From Agrobacterium tumefaciens (GTDB taxonomy: Bacteria; Pseudomonadota; Alphaproteobacteria; Rhizobiales; Rhizobiaceae), in the NCBI RefSeq assembly GCF_013337285.1, contig NZ_SUPW01000001.1:1112001-1176000 (forward strand): a stretch of DNA of 64,000 bases, written 5' to 3'. The position numbers were made by a program, and so were the translations under genes. Positions 35,952 through 45,140 of this stretch are shown here, piece after piece (the stretch's first letter is position 1; every line of letters begins with the position of its first letter). The notes beneath the pieces are model-generated. The model ran no database searches and had not been told where the DNA came from. It saw only the letters and a list, made by a program, of their open reading frames with translations.

Positions 35952-37445
35952 TTACCTCACCATGTCCATCAAGGACTTGAGCATTTCATCGACTGTGGTC
36001 ACCAGCTTGGTGGCTGCCTTGTAAGACTGCTCGATATCCATGAGCAGCGACAGCTCCTCATCCAGGCTCACCGCCGTGTTGTTCGAATAGGAGGCGGCGG
36101 AGCGCTCATAAAGCGCGCTTTTCGCTTCGTTCGCCGAAGTCGCACCGGACCGTTCCTGTTCGAGCCAACCCATCGAGTTGGTGCCGTATTTCAGGATGCT
36201 GGTATTCGTATCGATACGTGTCGACGCGGCAAAACTCATGGGCGCGTCGAATGCGGTCACATAGCTGTCGATCAGGTTGGAAAAGCCGGTTCCACCCGTC
36301 GCTGTGGTATTGACAATATAAGCGGTACCGTTGATGCCGCCGTCGCGCAACAATTCCGGGTTTCCACCTTTCGAAATAATTAACGCGGAGTTGACGTTAA
36401 TGCTGGCAGCAAGTCCCGGAACGAAAACGCCAGCGGGAGGAATCTCGCTTGTTGCCGTTGCTCCCGCCCATGTGAACAGGCCAGGCTTCGCCGTCAGGGG
36501 CGTCGCGGGCGGCGCCGGCTGCGTGATCGGCTTTTCGGCAAACATGCTGATCAGGCCGCGGGCGATTTCGTCGAGCTGGCTTTGCATGGTCGGCGCCAGA
36601 TCGTCGCGAACCTGCATCAGACCCTGCAGCGACCCTTCCGCTGTCGTGTTGCTGCCGTTGCCGGCCTTGAGCGCCACGCCGTCTACGTAGATCGCATTGC
36701 CCGTGGTCGTCGCATCGTAGCCCGGCTGTGCCTTGAAGGTGACCTTGCGCGGCACGACCTCAAACAGGGTCGCGCCTTCCGTCGTATAAAGCGCCACATC
36801 ATTGTTTGGACGATTGACGACATTGATGCCCATGATGGACGAAATGTCCTTCAACAAGGTCTCGCGCTGATCAAGGGCATCGCTCGGATCACCGCCGATC
36901 GCCGTCTGCGCCTTGACCTCGTTATTGGCTTCCTCGAATTTTGCAAGCAGGCCATTCAGCTTGTCGACCTGAAGGGAGATTTCCTTGTCGGCACGCAGAC
37001 GCATCGCCTGCAATTCGGAAGACGCCTTGTTCAGGGAACTGGCGACATCCGCAGCCGAGGTCACAGCCGTCGCCGCAAGGGCAGCATTGCTCGGCTTGGC
37101 GGCGTAACCGCTAAGGCTCTTCAGCAATTCCTTCATGTAGGTAGACGGCGAACTTTCATAATTGTTGCCGCCGAAAATGCTCTTCATCTCCTCAAGGCCG
37201 GTCAGAACGGTGTTCTGACCGGTGGCCAGCGAGGCGCTGGAGATCGTCTGCCTGAGAAGACTTTCATTCTGGGCACGGCCATTGGAGACGATACTCGCTC
37301 CGGCCATGGTCGTGCCGAGAATGGCGGTTCGCTTGACGTAATTCGCATTGCCGACATTGGCAATATTTTTCGAAGTAACGTCTGTCTGCTTACCTGTATT
37401 ATTGAAAATCGACTGCGCAGTATTCATTGCTGACGTGAGCGACAT
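35952..37445 (-). CDS. flgK: Hook-filament junction protein FlgK (HAP1)
   Basis: A 497-residue junction protein. The N-terminal rod/hook-type motif ANVGNANYVKRTAILG and the C-terminal LSLLMDIEQSYKAATKLVTT are typical of FlgK. It lies between flgE and flgL, 22 nt after flgE. The length is normal for rhizobial FlgK. Confidence 0.93.
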   Translation of the reverse strand: MSLTSAMNTAQSIFNNTGKQTDVTSKNIANVGNANYVKRTAILGTTMAGASIVSNGRAQNESLLRQTISSASLATGQNTVLTGLEEMKSIFGGNNYESSPSTYMKELLKSLSGYAAKPSNAALAATAVTSAADVASSLNKASSELQAMRLRADKEISLQVDKLNGLLAKFEEANNEVKAQTAIGGDPSDALDQRETLLKDISSIMGINVVNRPNNDVALYTTEGATLFEVVPRKVTFKAQPGYDATTTGNAIYVDGVALKAGNGSNTTAEGSLQGLMQVRDDLAPTMQSQLDEIARGLISMFAEKPITQPAPPATPLTAKPGLFTWAGATATSEIPPAGVFVPGLAASINVNSALIISKGGNPELLRDGGINGTAYIVNTTATGGTGFSNLIDSYVTAFDAPMSFAASTRIDTNTSILKYGTNSMGWLEQERSGATSANEAKSALYERSAASYSNNTAVSLDEELSLLMDIEQSYKAATKLVTTVDEMLKSLMDMVR

Positions 37446-37467
37446 TCATTTGTCCTCGTGAGAATTC

Positions 37468-38748
37468 TTATCTCTTCAGATTGATCAGGACATCCATCAA
37501 ATCCGACCCGGTCTGGAAGACTTTCGAATTCGCAGTATAGATACGCTGGGATTCAATCATGTCGGTGAGTTCGCTGGCGATATCGACGTTCGAACCTTCC
37601 AGTGCACCCTTCTGGATGTAGCCGAAGCTGCCCGTCTGCGGGAAGCCGATGGTGACGACACCCGACTCGTTGCTGGGCAGATAAACGTTGCCGTTCTGCG
37701 GGCTGAGGTTGTCGACGCTTGGCACCGTGGCCACTGCCAGCTGATAGATGTTGCGGCGGCCGCCATCCTGATAGACTGCCGTCACCACGCCGTCCTTGCC
37801 GATTTCGACATCCTTGATCTGGCTCGGACCATTACCGTTCAGGATCGCCGTGCCGGGCGTGAACTTCGAGGAGAACTGCGTCATTTCCGACAGGTCGATA
37901 TTGATCGACTGCGCCACACCGCTGTTACCGTCATTGATGGTGATGGACTTGGGCGAGGCGGTCGTAAGCTTGTTGGTGGCAGGATCAAAGGTCAGATCCA
38001 CTTTTGCCTGAACAAGGGTAACCGGTGCTGTCGCCGTATAGGGGAAACCGCCGTTAGTCGACTGATCCTGACGATAAACTGCCACTTCCCAGGTGTTAGC
38101 ACCGGTCTTGGTGTAGTAGAAATCGTAGAGAACCTTAGCACCGCCGCTATCGAATGCCGTCAACGACGTCTTGCTACCAACCGTCGCAGTCGCGGAATTG
38201 GTGCTCGGAAGCGATGCCCCCGGCACGATCGGATCATCACGGTTCAGGTTGGCCGGGAAGCTGCCCTGCGTCGAGGGCGATGCCGTCAGACCGAAATTGT
38301 TGACGTTGATGGCCTCGAGACCGGTAAAGCCGTTAACGACGGCAGCCGGCGGGTTGGAGCCGTAGGGATAACCCATCAGCTGGAAGCCCGCTGCGTTTTC
38401 CAGGTAGCCTTCGGCATTCTTCACGAAGGAACCAGCGCGTGTGAGGTAAGGCGTGCCTGCACCATCCTGAACCACGAAGAAACCGTTGCCCTGAATGGCA
38501 AGATCGGTGCTGGACGTGGTGTAGGAGAGGTTGCCCTGCTCCGAAATGCTGTAGCGAACGTTGGACTGCACGCCGCCAGAGGCGTAGCTGCCCGACGAGG
38601 AGGGCAGAACGAGCGAGGAGAACGACGTCGATGCGCGCTTGTAGCCGGTGGTGCTTGCGTTGGCGATGTTGTCGCCCACGGTGCCCAGCTTGTTCGCCTG
38701 TGCATTCATGCCGGACACACCGGTTCGCATAGTGCCGAAAATACTCAT
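37468..38748 (-). CDS. flgE: Flagellar hook protein FlgE
   Basis: A 426-residue hook subunit. The flg_bb_rod motif GDNIANASTTGYKRA near residue 25 and the C-terminal block GSNVDIASELTDMIESQRIY identify it; FlgE-type middle domains with DLAIQGNGFFVVQDG fill the rest. It is the first gene of the run flgE-flgK-flgL-flaF-flbT-flgD, 104 nt downstream of rem, and may have its own promoter there. Confidence 0.95.
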   Translation of the reverse strand: MSIFGTMRTGVSGMNAQANKLGTVGDNIANASTTGYKRASTSFSSLVLPSSSGSYASGGVQSNVRYSISEQGNLSYTTSSTDLAIQGNGFFVVQDGAGTPYLTRAGSFVKNAEGYLENAAGFQLMGYPYGSNPPAAVVNGFTGLEAINVNNFGLTASPSTQGSFPANLNRDDPIVPGASLPSTNSATATVGSKTSLTAFDSGGAKVLYDFYYTKTGANTWEVAVYRQDQSTNGGFPYTATAPVTLVQAKVDLTFDPATNKLTTASPKSITINDGNSGVAQSINIDLSEMTQFSSKFTPGTAILNGNGPSQIKDVEIGKDGVVTAVYQDGGRRNIYQLAVATVPSVDNLSPQNGNVYLPSNESGVVTIGFPQTGSFGYIQKGALEGSNVDIASELTDMIESQRIYTANSKVFQTGSDLMDVLINLKR

Positions 38749-38852
38749 TCAAAAACCCTCGTGGTCATCTTCAGGGATAAGGTAAAGCGTTTGGCTTGCG
38801 TGAAGCTGTCTGAAATACCGCGCTTGAAAAAGACCACGCGGGTCAATGAAAA

Positions 38853-39524
38853 TCATTGCCAATCAATGCTGTAGCCGAGGAACCGCTTGGAATCGACCGG
38901 ATCGTAACCGAGCTTCTTGCGCAGCTTCTTACGCAGCTTGCTGATGTGGCTTTCAACGACATTCTCTTCGACGTCATCATCGAAGATGCCGTAGATGGCA
39001 TTGAAAATCTGCGTCTTGGAAACGCGGCGTCCGCGATTGGCGATCAAATATTCCAGGATGCGGCGCTCGCGGCGCGGCAAGGGAAATACTTCACCACCGA
39101 CTTCCGGATCACGGCCATCGGAGAAAACCCTGATAGGCCCGGCATCGGTGAAGTTGGAGATGACCTGCAGCCGGCGACGGATCGCCGCCGCACGCGCCAG
39201 GATTTCACGGGGGTGAACCGGCTTGCGCACGACATCGTCGACGCCGCTGTCGAACAGCGCCAGCGTCGATTCCAGCGAGGGCTGGTCGCTGACCGCGATA
39301 ACCGGCGCCGTCGTGCGATCCCTGATCGCCTTCGGCAAAGAGAAGCTCCGGTCGCCCTGGCCGATCAGGAAGGCCTCCACGGCCGCCAGATCGCTGTCCG
39401 CAGCCGTCGAGACCCACTCCCCGAATTCAACCGGATCGAACCCGGTTGAGGGGATGCCCTCACGCCCAAATAGAGATGTATAGCCGTCTTTAACGAGCTC
39501 GCGCTCATCAACCACTACGATCAT
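38853..39524 (-). CDS. rem: Orphan OmpR-type motility regulator Rem, with Glu at the phospho-acceptor position
   Basis: A 223-residue transcriptional activator. Residues 1-115 form a receiver-like domain with the acidic pair D6/E7 and K101 of RKPVHP. The expected acceptor Asp, five residues after D45 in SDLAAVE, is Glu50. Residues 125-223 form an OmpR winged helix ([20 protein letters not shown]). In Sinorhizobium meliloti Rem is activated by VisNR and switches on flagellar genes in exponential growth (established there). No kinase gene is nearby. The upstream gap has several palindromes. Confidence 0.93.
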   Translation of the reverse strand: MIVVVDERELVKDGYTSLFGREGIPSTGFDPVEFGEWVSTAADSDLAAVEAFLIGQGDRSFSLPKAIRDRTTAPVIAVSDQPSLESTLALFDSGVDDVVRKPVHPREILARAAAIRRRLQVISNFTDAGPIRVFSDGRDPEVGGEVFPLPRRERRILEYLIANRGRRVSKTQIFNAIYGIFDDDVEENVVESHISKLRKKLRKKLGYDPVDSKRFLGYSIDWQ

Positions 39525-39806
39525 TCGTCCGCCTCCGAATCAGTGTGGTGTTTTCCAATGAGGCATTGATAAGAATCGGGGGATTCAGCGACAACTGTAG
39601 GAAATCATCGATAGTTATTAATAATTGATTAACTATTTTGTGCCGATTTGATCTATATATAGTGGTTGTTAACCATATATGGCACAAAATTTTTGTGTAA
39701 AAATTTCAAAATCACAAAAAAACCGTTTGCAGCGCCTTTTTTCGATCAATCTCTGGCCACATTTATCATGACGAGTCTCGGGACACCCGAAAACAACCAA
39801 AGATTG
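39525..39806 (-). promoter_or_regulatory. rem upstream region with AT-rich palindromes
   Basis: This 282-nt gap is far more AT-rich than its surroundings. It has CCATATATGG (39673-39682, perfect), CACAAAA-T-TTTTGTG (39683-39697, perfect 7-bp arms) directly next to it, and GGTTGTTAACC-like symmetry just before them. They lie about 150-175 nt upstream of the rem ATG. They could be sites for VisNR, the known activator of rem in S. meliloti, or part of the slt 3' end; the assignment is inference. Confidence 0.5.
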
Positions 39807-40385
39807 TTATCCGTCGCAGAAATTTTTCGCGTTGACGGTCCATTTCCCGTAGCCCGTCGCCACCAGATTGGCGATCACCCGACAGACATATTTCTTCTGC
39901 GCCGGATCGTTATTGGGGCCGGCATGGTAACGGGCGACCGCCATGGTCCAGGTTTCATGCCTGTTGTGGAGATTGCGCAGGAACATGGCGGCATATTCGA
40001 CATTGCGGCGCGGATCGAACATTTCGCGCGCCGATGTGAAGTTTTCGCCATGGAAATAGTGGTTTATCTGCATGCATCCGAGATCGATCAGCTTGGCGCC
40101 ATTGCGCTTCGCCGCCTCGAAAGTGGTCAATGCCTCCTCCGTGGATGCCGCAAATACCGGTTTTCCTTCAATATTCATGGCATTGGGATCGAGCCGCCCC
40201 TTGCGGCCCGTCTCAGTCAGGCCAACGGAATAGAGAATTCCCTCCGGCACGCCATATTTGCGGGCGGCGGACTGGATTTCCCTTTCACAGACACCTGATG
40301 TTGCCGAAGCCAAGGCTTTTTCAGAGGTAGACGCCATTGTCAGCAGAAGAACGGCCAGAGCCGAGAGCGCCATCCATGCCTTCAT
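39807..40385 (-). CDS. Exported lytic transglycosylase (SLT domain) of the flagellar cluster
   Basis: A 192-residue periplasmic muramidase. A Sec signal peptide spans residues 1-28 (MKAWMALSALAVLLLTMAS, cleavage near ALASA). The SLT-type fold shows the catalytic-region Glu in SVGLTETGRKG, then DLGCMQINHYFH and VARYHAGPNN. It may open the peptidoglycan for the rod, a job that the muramidase-less FlgJ here cannot do. Its start lies inside the end of fliK, a 65-nt overlap in another frame. Confidence 0.85.
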   Translation of the reverse strand: MKAWMALSALAVLLLTMASTSEKALASATSGVCEREIQSAARKYGVPEGILYSVGLTETGRKGRLDPNAMNIEGKPVFAASTEEALTTFEAAKRNGAKLIDLGCMQINHYFHGENFTSAREMFDPRRNVEYAAMFLRNLHNRHETWTMAVARYHAGPNNDPAQKKYVCRVIANLVATGYGKWTVNAKNFCDG

Positions 40386-41682
40386 TATGCACCCCCAAAT
40401 TATCACCATTGCCCTGTCGGCCGTCCCGTGCGCCGGACTCGTCACGGTTGCGGCCCGCGGCGGCCTGCTGGCCCTGCTGCTGCGCCTGCTGATTTTGCTG
40501 ATTGTTGCCTTGTGTGCCCGTTTGGTCACTCTTGTCGGAAGAAGCGATGCTGATGGTGATGTTATCGACCGTCAGACCCTGCGCTTTCAGGCCATCAAGA
40601 ATGCTCTTGCTGTCTTCCTGAAGCTTTTTATAGGCCGCAACGCTCTCCACCGTCATGTGAACGGCGAGCTCGTCACCGGCCAGGCGCAGCGACATCGTCA
40701 CCGATCCAAGCTCAATCGGCGTCATATGCAGCTTCAGCGTATGGACCACCTTGCCGGTGCTGCTCTGGGCAGCGGCGTTGGACAGCGACGAGCCGGGCTG
40801 CATGGCGCTGACCCATTCCGGATCATTGGCGATGAGACCGGTCAATGCCGATGCGTTGGTCGATGGCGCCAGGCCGATGAACCGCCGTGAATCGAGAACC
40901 GTTATGGTATCGGCCGCTTTGCCGGTGCTTTCCCGGGCATCGAATTCAACGCGGCCTTCGCGCTGGACCGTGCTCATATCGAGTGCGCGGGACGTGCCTG
41001 AACGCGCGGAGGCGAAGCGGAATGCCGAAGCGCCGTTTTCGCTATCCGAGTCGGATTCAGCCTCATTGCCAGCAAGCTCGGCTCGTGCGGGCATGTCCTT
41101 GGGCGAAGGCTCCGTTTTGCCACGGACGGTCTCGGTCCTGTCGGACTTTACCGGGTCGGCCTTGCCGGCGATCGCCTGCGCGATTTCCTCAAGCGGTGTC
41201 TTGGCTGTTGCGATATCGCCGACATTGGTCGCGATCGTATTCAGATCCGCCAGTTTTGGATCAATGGCATCCGCCGTCGTTTCCGTATCCTTGTCGGCGT
41301 CGTCCTTGAGCTTCTTGCCGGTCTTGCCGTTTTCAGCCGGTGTGCGCGCCGGCTTCCCAGCGTTCTGAAGCTCGCCTGCCGTCTCATGGCTGTGGCCTTC
41401 TGCGGAATGGTCGTTGCCCATTACATTCAGGAAGGTCGAAGGCCGCTTGACCGGCGTCTTTGCTTCTTCTTCGCCACCTTCGGGCTGCGCGTTCTGCTCC
41501 TCAGCCGAACCTGCTTCCTGCTGATGCCGCGAATGCGGTGCCTGCGTTGGGCGCTCGTCGCGAATGGTGGACAGCGCCTCGCCGAAACTTCCGCCTTTGG
41601 CGTCGTCCCTCACCCCGGCGCTGCCGGCGCGTGGATCATTATATGGTGCATTCACTATCGCGTTGATGGTTCCGTCGATCAT
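40321..41682 (-). CDS. fliK: Hook-length control protein FliK (MotD of rhizobia)
   Basis: A 453-residue exported ruler protein. The N-terminal 280 residues are low-complexity and charged, while the C-terminal domain (residues 300-390) has the FliK_C pattern: LKLHMTPIELGSVTMSLRLA then LAVHMTVESVAAYKKLQEDS. The tail is Gln- and Asn-rich. It was first named MotD in S. meliloti and later recognised as FliK. The start overlaps the motC stop (ATGA); the 3' end overlaps the slt signal-peptide codons by 65 nt. Confidence 0.9.
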   Translation of the reverse strand: MIDGTINAIVNAPYNDPRAGSAGVRDDAKGGSFGEALSTIRDERPTQAPHSRHQQEAGSAEEQNAQPEGGEEEAKTPVKRPSTFLNVMGNDHSAEGHSHETAGELQNAGKPARTPAENGKTGKKLKDDADKDTETTADAIDPKLADLNTIATNVGDIATAKTPLEEIAQAIAGKADPVKSDRTETVRGKTEPSPKDMPARAELAGNEAESDSDSENGASAFRFASARSGTSRALDMSTVQREGRVEFDARESTGKAADTITVLDSRRFIGLAPSTNASALTGLIANDPEWVSAMQPGSSLSNAAAQSSTGKVVHTLKLHMTPIELGSVTMSLRLAGDELAVHMTVESVAAYKKLQEDSKSILDGLKAQGLTVDNITISIASSDKSDQTGTQGNNQQNQQAQQQGQQAAAGRNRDESGARDGRQGNGDNLGVHNEGMDGALGSGRSSADNGVYL

Positions 41683-42968
41683 GGTGCCCCCTCGCCTTCC
41701 TTCAACAGGCTGTCGATTTCATCAAGCTTGCTGCGGCCACTCGTTACGAGTTGCCGCACATCCTCGCCCTCATCGTCAGCCTTGTGGGTTTCAACCCGCC
41801 ATATGCTCTTTTCTTCAGTGCCAGCTGTCCCATTCGAGGATGGGTTCTGTCTGGCGTCCTGCTGGGTAGTCGCAGCGCCGACCTCGGCGCCGGTCTGTCC
41901 CGGTTGCAACGAGGGTGGGCGGACCACCTGCTCGGCGATCGCCCTTGCCGCATCCCGCAACGCCCTGTCGCGATCTGAAAGCTGTCCTTCGGGGATCTGC
42001 ACGATTGTCTCGATTGCGCTCACCACATCGGGCGTGCCGATGTTGGAAAGGCTTTCATAAAGATTTGCCTGCACTTCCGGCTGGTCCGGCAGGGCGGGAG
42101 ACAGAGCTTTCGCTTTCAGCGCCGCCATACGCGCCAGCCCGTCCTTGCCGCTGATCGCCGCGAGACGGGAGAGACGCAGATAAGCTTCCTTCTGCCTTTC
42201 CGTGTCCATCATGGCGAATGTTTCCTGTATCGTCTCTTCCCCGATGGAATCGGCGCGCTTGATCACCAGCGAGACCAGAAGATCCGCAAACTGGCTGGCA
42301 TAGGGCGAGTGCAGGAAGCGCCGCGCATAGCGCTGCGCATAATCGACACCGCGCGCCGCATCGCCGTCTTCAACCGCAATTGCCAGCGAGCGGCGAAGTG
42401 CCGCCTCCTCCACGATGGTGCCTGGTGCTTCCAGCCGGGCTATGTCGTAGAAACCGAGGGCCGCCAGCGGATCACGCGGGATCGTCACATTGCCGCCGAT
42501 CAGTGCCAGGTAGGCACCGATCCGCGTGCCGCGATATTCAGGCACCATGGCTGCAATGCTCTGCGCCACCAGCGTACCCTTGCCCGAGAGATATTTGCGC
42601 AGGATATCGGCGACGCGGCTGTCGAAATTGCCATCCACATCGCGCGCGACCAGCAATTCCAGCGTCGCCGGATTGCCGCCGCTCATGGCATAGACAAGCG
42701 CCGCATCGACATTACGCGGATCCTTGAAGATCGCCGACGGCGCGCTTTTAAGCCGCTCATCGATCGTCTGGAGCAGGAACCGCTGCATTTCCGTTGCCGA
42801 ATGGTCGCCCATGGCGACCGAATCCTGCACGAATTGCAGAGAGCGCAACATGGCATAGGGCATGAGGCTGTCTTGCGATTGCGAGAATGCCTTGATCGGC
42901 TCGGCACCGAGACCGCAAAGCGTCGCCGCGAGAAAAAGCCAGCGTTTCGAGGATTTCGTCACACTCAC
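41679..42968 (-). CDS. motC: Periplasmic motility protein MotC
   Basis: A 429-residue protein with an N-terminal signal sequence ([24 protein letters not shown]). It is the rhizobial periplasmic motor component that binds MotB and is needed for flagellar rotation in S. meliloti (established there). The interior shows helical-repeat character; the C-terminal 80 residues are low-complexity and charged. It is coupled at both ends by ATGA overlaps to motB and fliK. Its chaperone MotE is encoded at 59346. Confidence 0.9.
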   Translation of the reverse strand: MSVTKSSKRWLFLAATLCGLGAEPIKAFSQSQDSLMPYAMLRSLQFVQDSVAMGDHSATEMQRFLLQTIDERLKSAPSAIFKDPRNVDAALVYAMSGGNPATLELLVARDVDGNFDSRVADILRKYLSGKGTLVAQSIAAMVPEYRGTRIGAYLALIGGNVTIPRDPLAALGFYDIARLEAPGTIVEEAALRRSLAIAVEDGDAARGVDYAQRYARRFLHSPYASQFADLLVSLVIKRADSIGEETIQETFAMMDTERQKEAYLRLSRLAAISGKDGLARMAALKAKALSPALPDQPEVQANLYESLSNIGTPDVVSAIETIVQIPEGQLSDRDRALRDAARAIAEQVVRPPSLQPGQTGAEVGAATTQQDARQNPSSNGTAGTEEKSIWRVETHKADDEGEDVRQLVTSGRSKLDEIDSLLKEGEGAP

Positions 42969-44245
42969 CCCCGATCGGCCTCAAGCAGGATTTCGATACG
43001 GCGGTTGGCATCCGCCAGAGGGTCTGCCGGCACCTGCAATCTGCGATCGGCAAAACCAGAAACCTGCTTCACCCGCTCTTCGGAGAGACCACCGCGCACC
43101 AGCATGTAATAGGCGCTGTGCGCACGATCCATCGAAAGCCGCCAGTTGTCATTGGCCTCGCCCTTGAACTGCCGCCCATCGGTATGGCCGCGGATCACCA
43201 CGCTGCCGCCCCGCTCCTGAAGCAATTTACCGATCTTTTCCATGGCCAGAACCATTTCGCCGCGAGGCACGGCCGAGCCGACGTTGAACATCGGCGTCTC
43301 CGACTGGTCGGAAATGGTCAGCAGCAATCCGCCTTCGGCCGGCGTCACCACCAGGCCTTCAGAGAGCTTGCCGGTAATGCCTGAAATCTGCTTCTCGATC
43401 TCTTCGCGCAGCGTGTCGGCCTTTTGCCATTCGGCGTCAGTGGGTTGCTGCTCATCCGGCTGCGGTTTTACAAGTGCTGCCTGCTCGATGGCATCCGGGC
43501 GTTGCTGCGGCACAACGGCCGCAACTTCCATCGGCTTGCCATCTTGCGAAGGATCAACGGGCTTTTGAGATGCTGCGGCTAACACCGCTTCGGCGTCCTT
43601 GGCCGCATCCTGCTGCTTCTCCGCCGTCTGCTGCGGCTCCGTCGGGTTCTGTTGCTGGTCGGCGCGGGTGATCTTCACCTGCTGGGTCCAGAAATCGGGA
43701 TCGAAGGGATCGCGATAGGCCTCGCCGCCGCTTGCGCCCGTCGCCGGGCCGGAATCAGCTGCACCGCCCTCACCCTTGGCGCTGACATTGGCCTGCTGCC
43801 CGACCTGCTGGGCGATTTCCGCCAGCACGGAATAGGGGTTCTCGAAGAAGTCGGCTTCCGAGAAATTGGACTGTTCGCCAGTCTGGGACGTCAAGTCCTC
43901 GCCCGTCGCCGCGGCAGAGCCCTGGGTTACCTTTTCCGCCTTGATATTCGACTGGTCCTTTTTCTCAACACCCTCTTCCTTGTCCACGGGCTTTTCCAGC
44001 CCCTTGGACGAGGGTTTTTCATCGGACAGTTTTATCGGATTGAAATAGCTGGCGACCGAGGCCTTGGTTTCCTCGTTGGCGGCATTGACCAGCCACATGA
44101 CGAGGAAGAACGCCATCATGGCCGTCATGAAGTCGGCATAGGCGATTTTCCACGCGCCGCCATGGGCGCCATCGTGCCCGCCTTTGTGACGTTTGACGAT
44201 GATGATCTCGTTTTTGCCGTGGTGGTGATTTTCGCCTTCACTCAT
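42965..44245 (-). CDS. motB: Flagellar stator protein MotB
   Basis: A 426-residue stator subunit. The plug/TM segment [20 protein letters not shown] carries the proton-binding Asp. A long, Gln/Glu-rich periplasmic linker (residues 70-270) precedes a C-terminal OmpA-like peptidoglycan-binding domain ([14 protein letters not shown], then [16 protein letters not shown]). The His-rich N-terminus (ENHHHGKN) is cytoplasmic. It is unusually separated from motA by 7 kb. ATGA overlaps link it to the FliH-like gene and motC. Confidence 0.94.
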   Translation of the reverse strand: MSEGENHHHGKNEIIIVKRHKGGHDGAHGGAWKIAYADFMTAMMAFFLVMWLVNAANEETKASVASYFNPIKLSDEKPSSKGLEKPVDKEEGVEKKDQSNIKAEKVTQGSAAATGEDLTSQTGEQSNFSEADFFENPYSVLAEIAQQVGQQANVSAKGEGGAADSGPATGASGGEAYRDPFDPDFWTQQVKITRADQQQNPTEPQQTAEKQQDAAKDAEAVLAAASQKPVDPSQDGKPMEVAAVVPQQRPDAIEQAALVKPQPDEQQPTDAEWQKADTLREEIEKQISGITGKLSEGLVVTPAEGGLLLTISDQSETPMFNVGSAVPRGEMVLAMEKIGKLLQERGGSVVIRGHTDGRQFKGEANDNWRLSMDRAHSAYYMLVRGGLSEERVKQVSGFADRRLQVPADPLADANRRIEILLEADRG

Positions 44246-44892
44246 TTCATCACCTTGCGAAGACTGGACGCCCAGGCCGACATGCGGGTCACGAACACGC
44301 TTTCACCCAGTTCGACGGAAAGGTCGATGTCCGTGGTCTCGGTAAATTTCATCGTTTCTTCTTCGAAGCCCGGTTGAGCCTTCAAATGTTCGAACAAATC
44401 TCTGGGACCTTTGACGACAATCGTGACAGCCTCGCCATCCGGCATGGAAGCGCGCACCACATCCGCCAGCGCCGAAACCGCCTTGAGCGACAGCTCTTCC
44501 GTCAGAACCGGGGCAAGGATACCGGCGGTCTGTTCGCTGAGATTGGCCGCGATCGCATCGATGCCTTCGCGCAGACCGCGGGACAGGAAAACCGCGATTT
44601 CTTCGAGATAGACGGAACGCAGGGCCTCCAGTTCGGCGGCGTGGGAAGCCAATAACGCGTCCCGTTCGGCCTGCATCTTCTCGGTGATTTCCCGGGTCGC
44701 ATCGTCGCGGCCACGTGCATAGGCAGCCTGCTTTTCGCTTTCGACATCGACGGTCTCGAATTCATCGAAACCGCTGGCGACATCGCCGAAACCGGACATG
44801 CCCTCGGCATCCGCCAGCGGATCGCCAAACGCCAGCCCGGCGGGCTGGCTGTCACCGAAATCCTTGAGATATCTTGCAATGGAGGCGCTCAT
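44242..44892 (-). CDS. FliH-like protein upstream of motB
   Basis: A 216-residue cytoplasmic protein from ATG 44892, preceded by GGGGGCG; a TTG 15 nt upstream is an alternative. The layout is FliH-like: acidic N-terminus, a charged coiled coil (residues 55-100, [18 protein letters not shown]), then a C-terminal globular domain ([20 protein letters not shown]). FliH holds the FliI ATPase; no other candidate is visible. Yet the gene is coupled to motB by an ATGA overlap, so a rhizobial motor role is possible. The family assignment is by pattern only. Confidence 0.6.
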   Translation of the reverse strand: MSASIARYLKDFGDSQPAGLAFGDPLADAEGMSGFGDVASGFDEFETVDVESEKQAAYARGRDDATREITEKMQAERDALLASHAAELEALRSVYLEEIAVFLSRGLREGIDAIAANLSEQTAGILAPVLTEELSLKAVSALADVVRASMPDGEAVTIVVKGPRDLFEHLKAQPGFEEETMKFTETTDIDLSVELGESVFVTRMSAWASSLRKVMK

Positions 44893-45140
44893 GCACGCCC
44901 CCGGCAAAACTGGCCAGAGAGGCGAGACATGTTTCTTTGCCTGCGATTTAAGCCGTTTGGCGGCACCATCGTCATCCTTGCTACCCTGCCCGTCTCTTCG
45001 ATTATTCCGGCCGGATCACGCCATGCGATCCAGCCGATATTGCCCCGACGTTAGGTGTTCAAACTTGTGCGAGGATGAAGGCGGCCTGTTCCGGAAGCCC
45101 GCGCCTTGTCTCCGCACCTGCCTACGCCGGGCCAGACCCG

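Noticed and set aside
36356..36700. Variable region of flgK considered as a transferred insert
   Set aside because: The frame is continuous and the central domain of FlgK is naturally variable; no flanking repeats or clear base-composition change.
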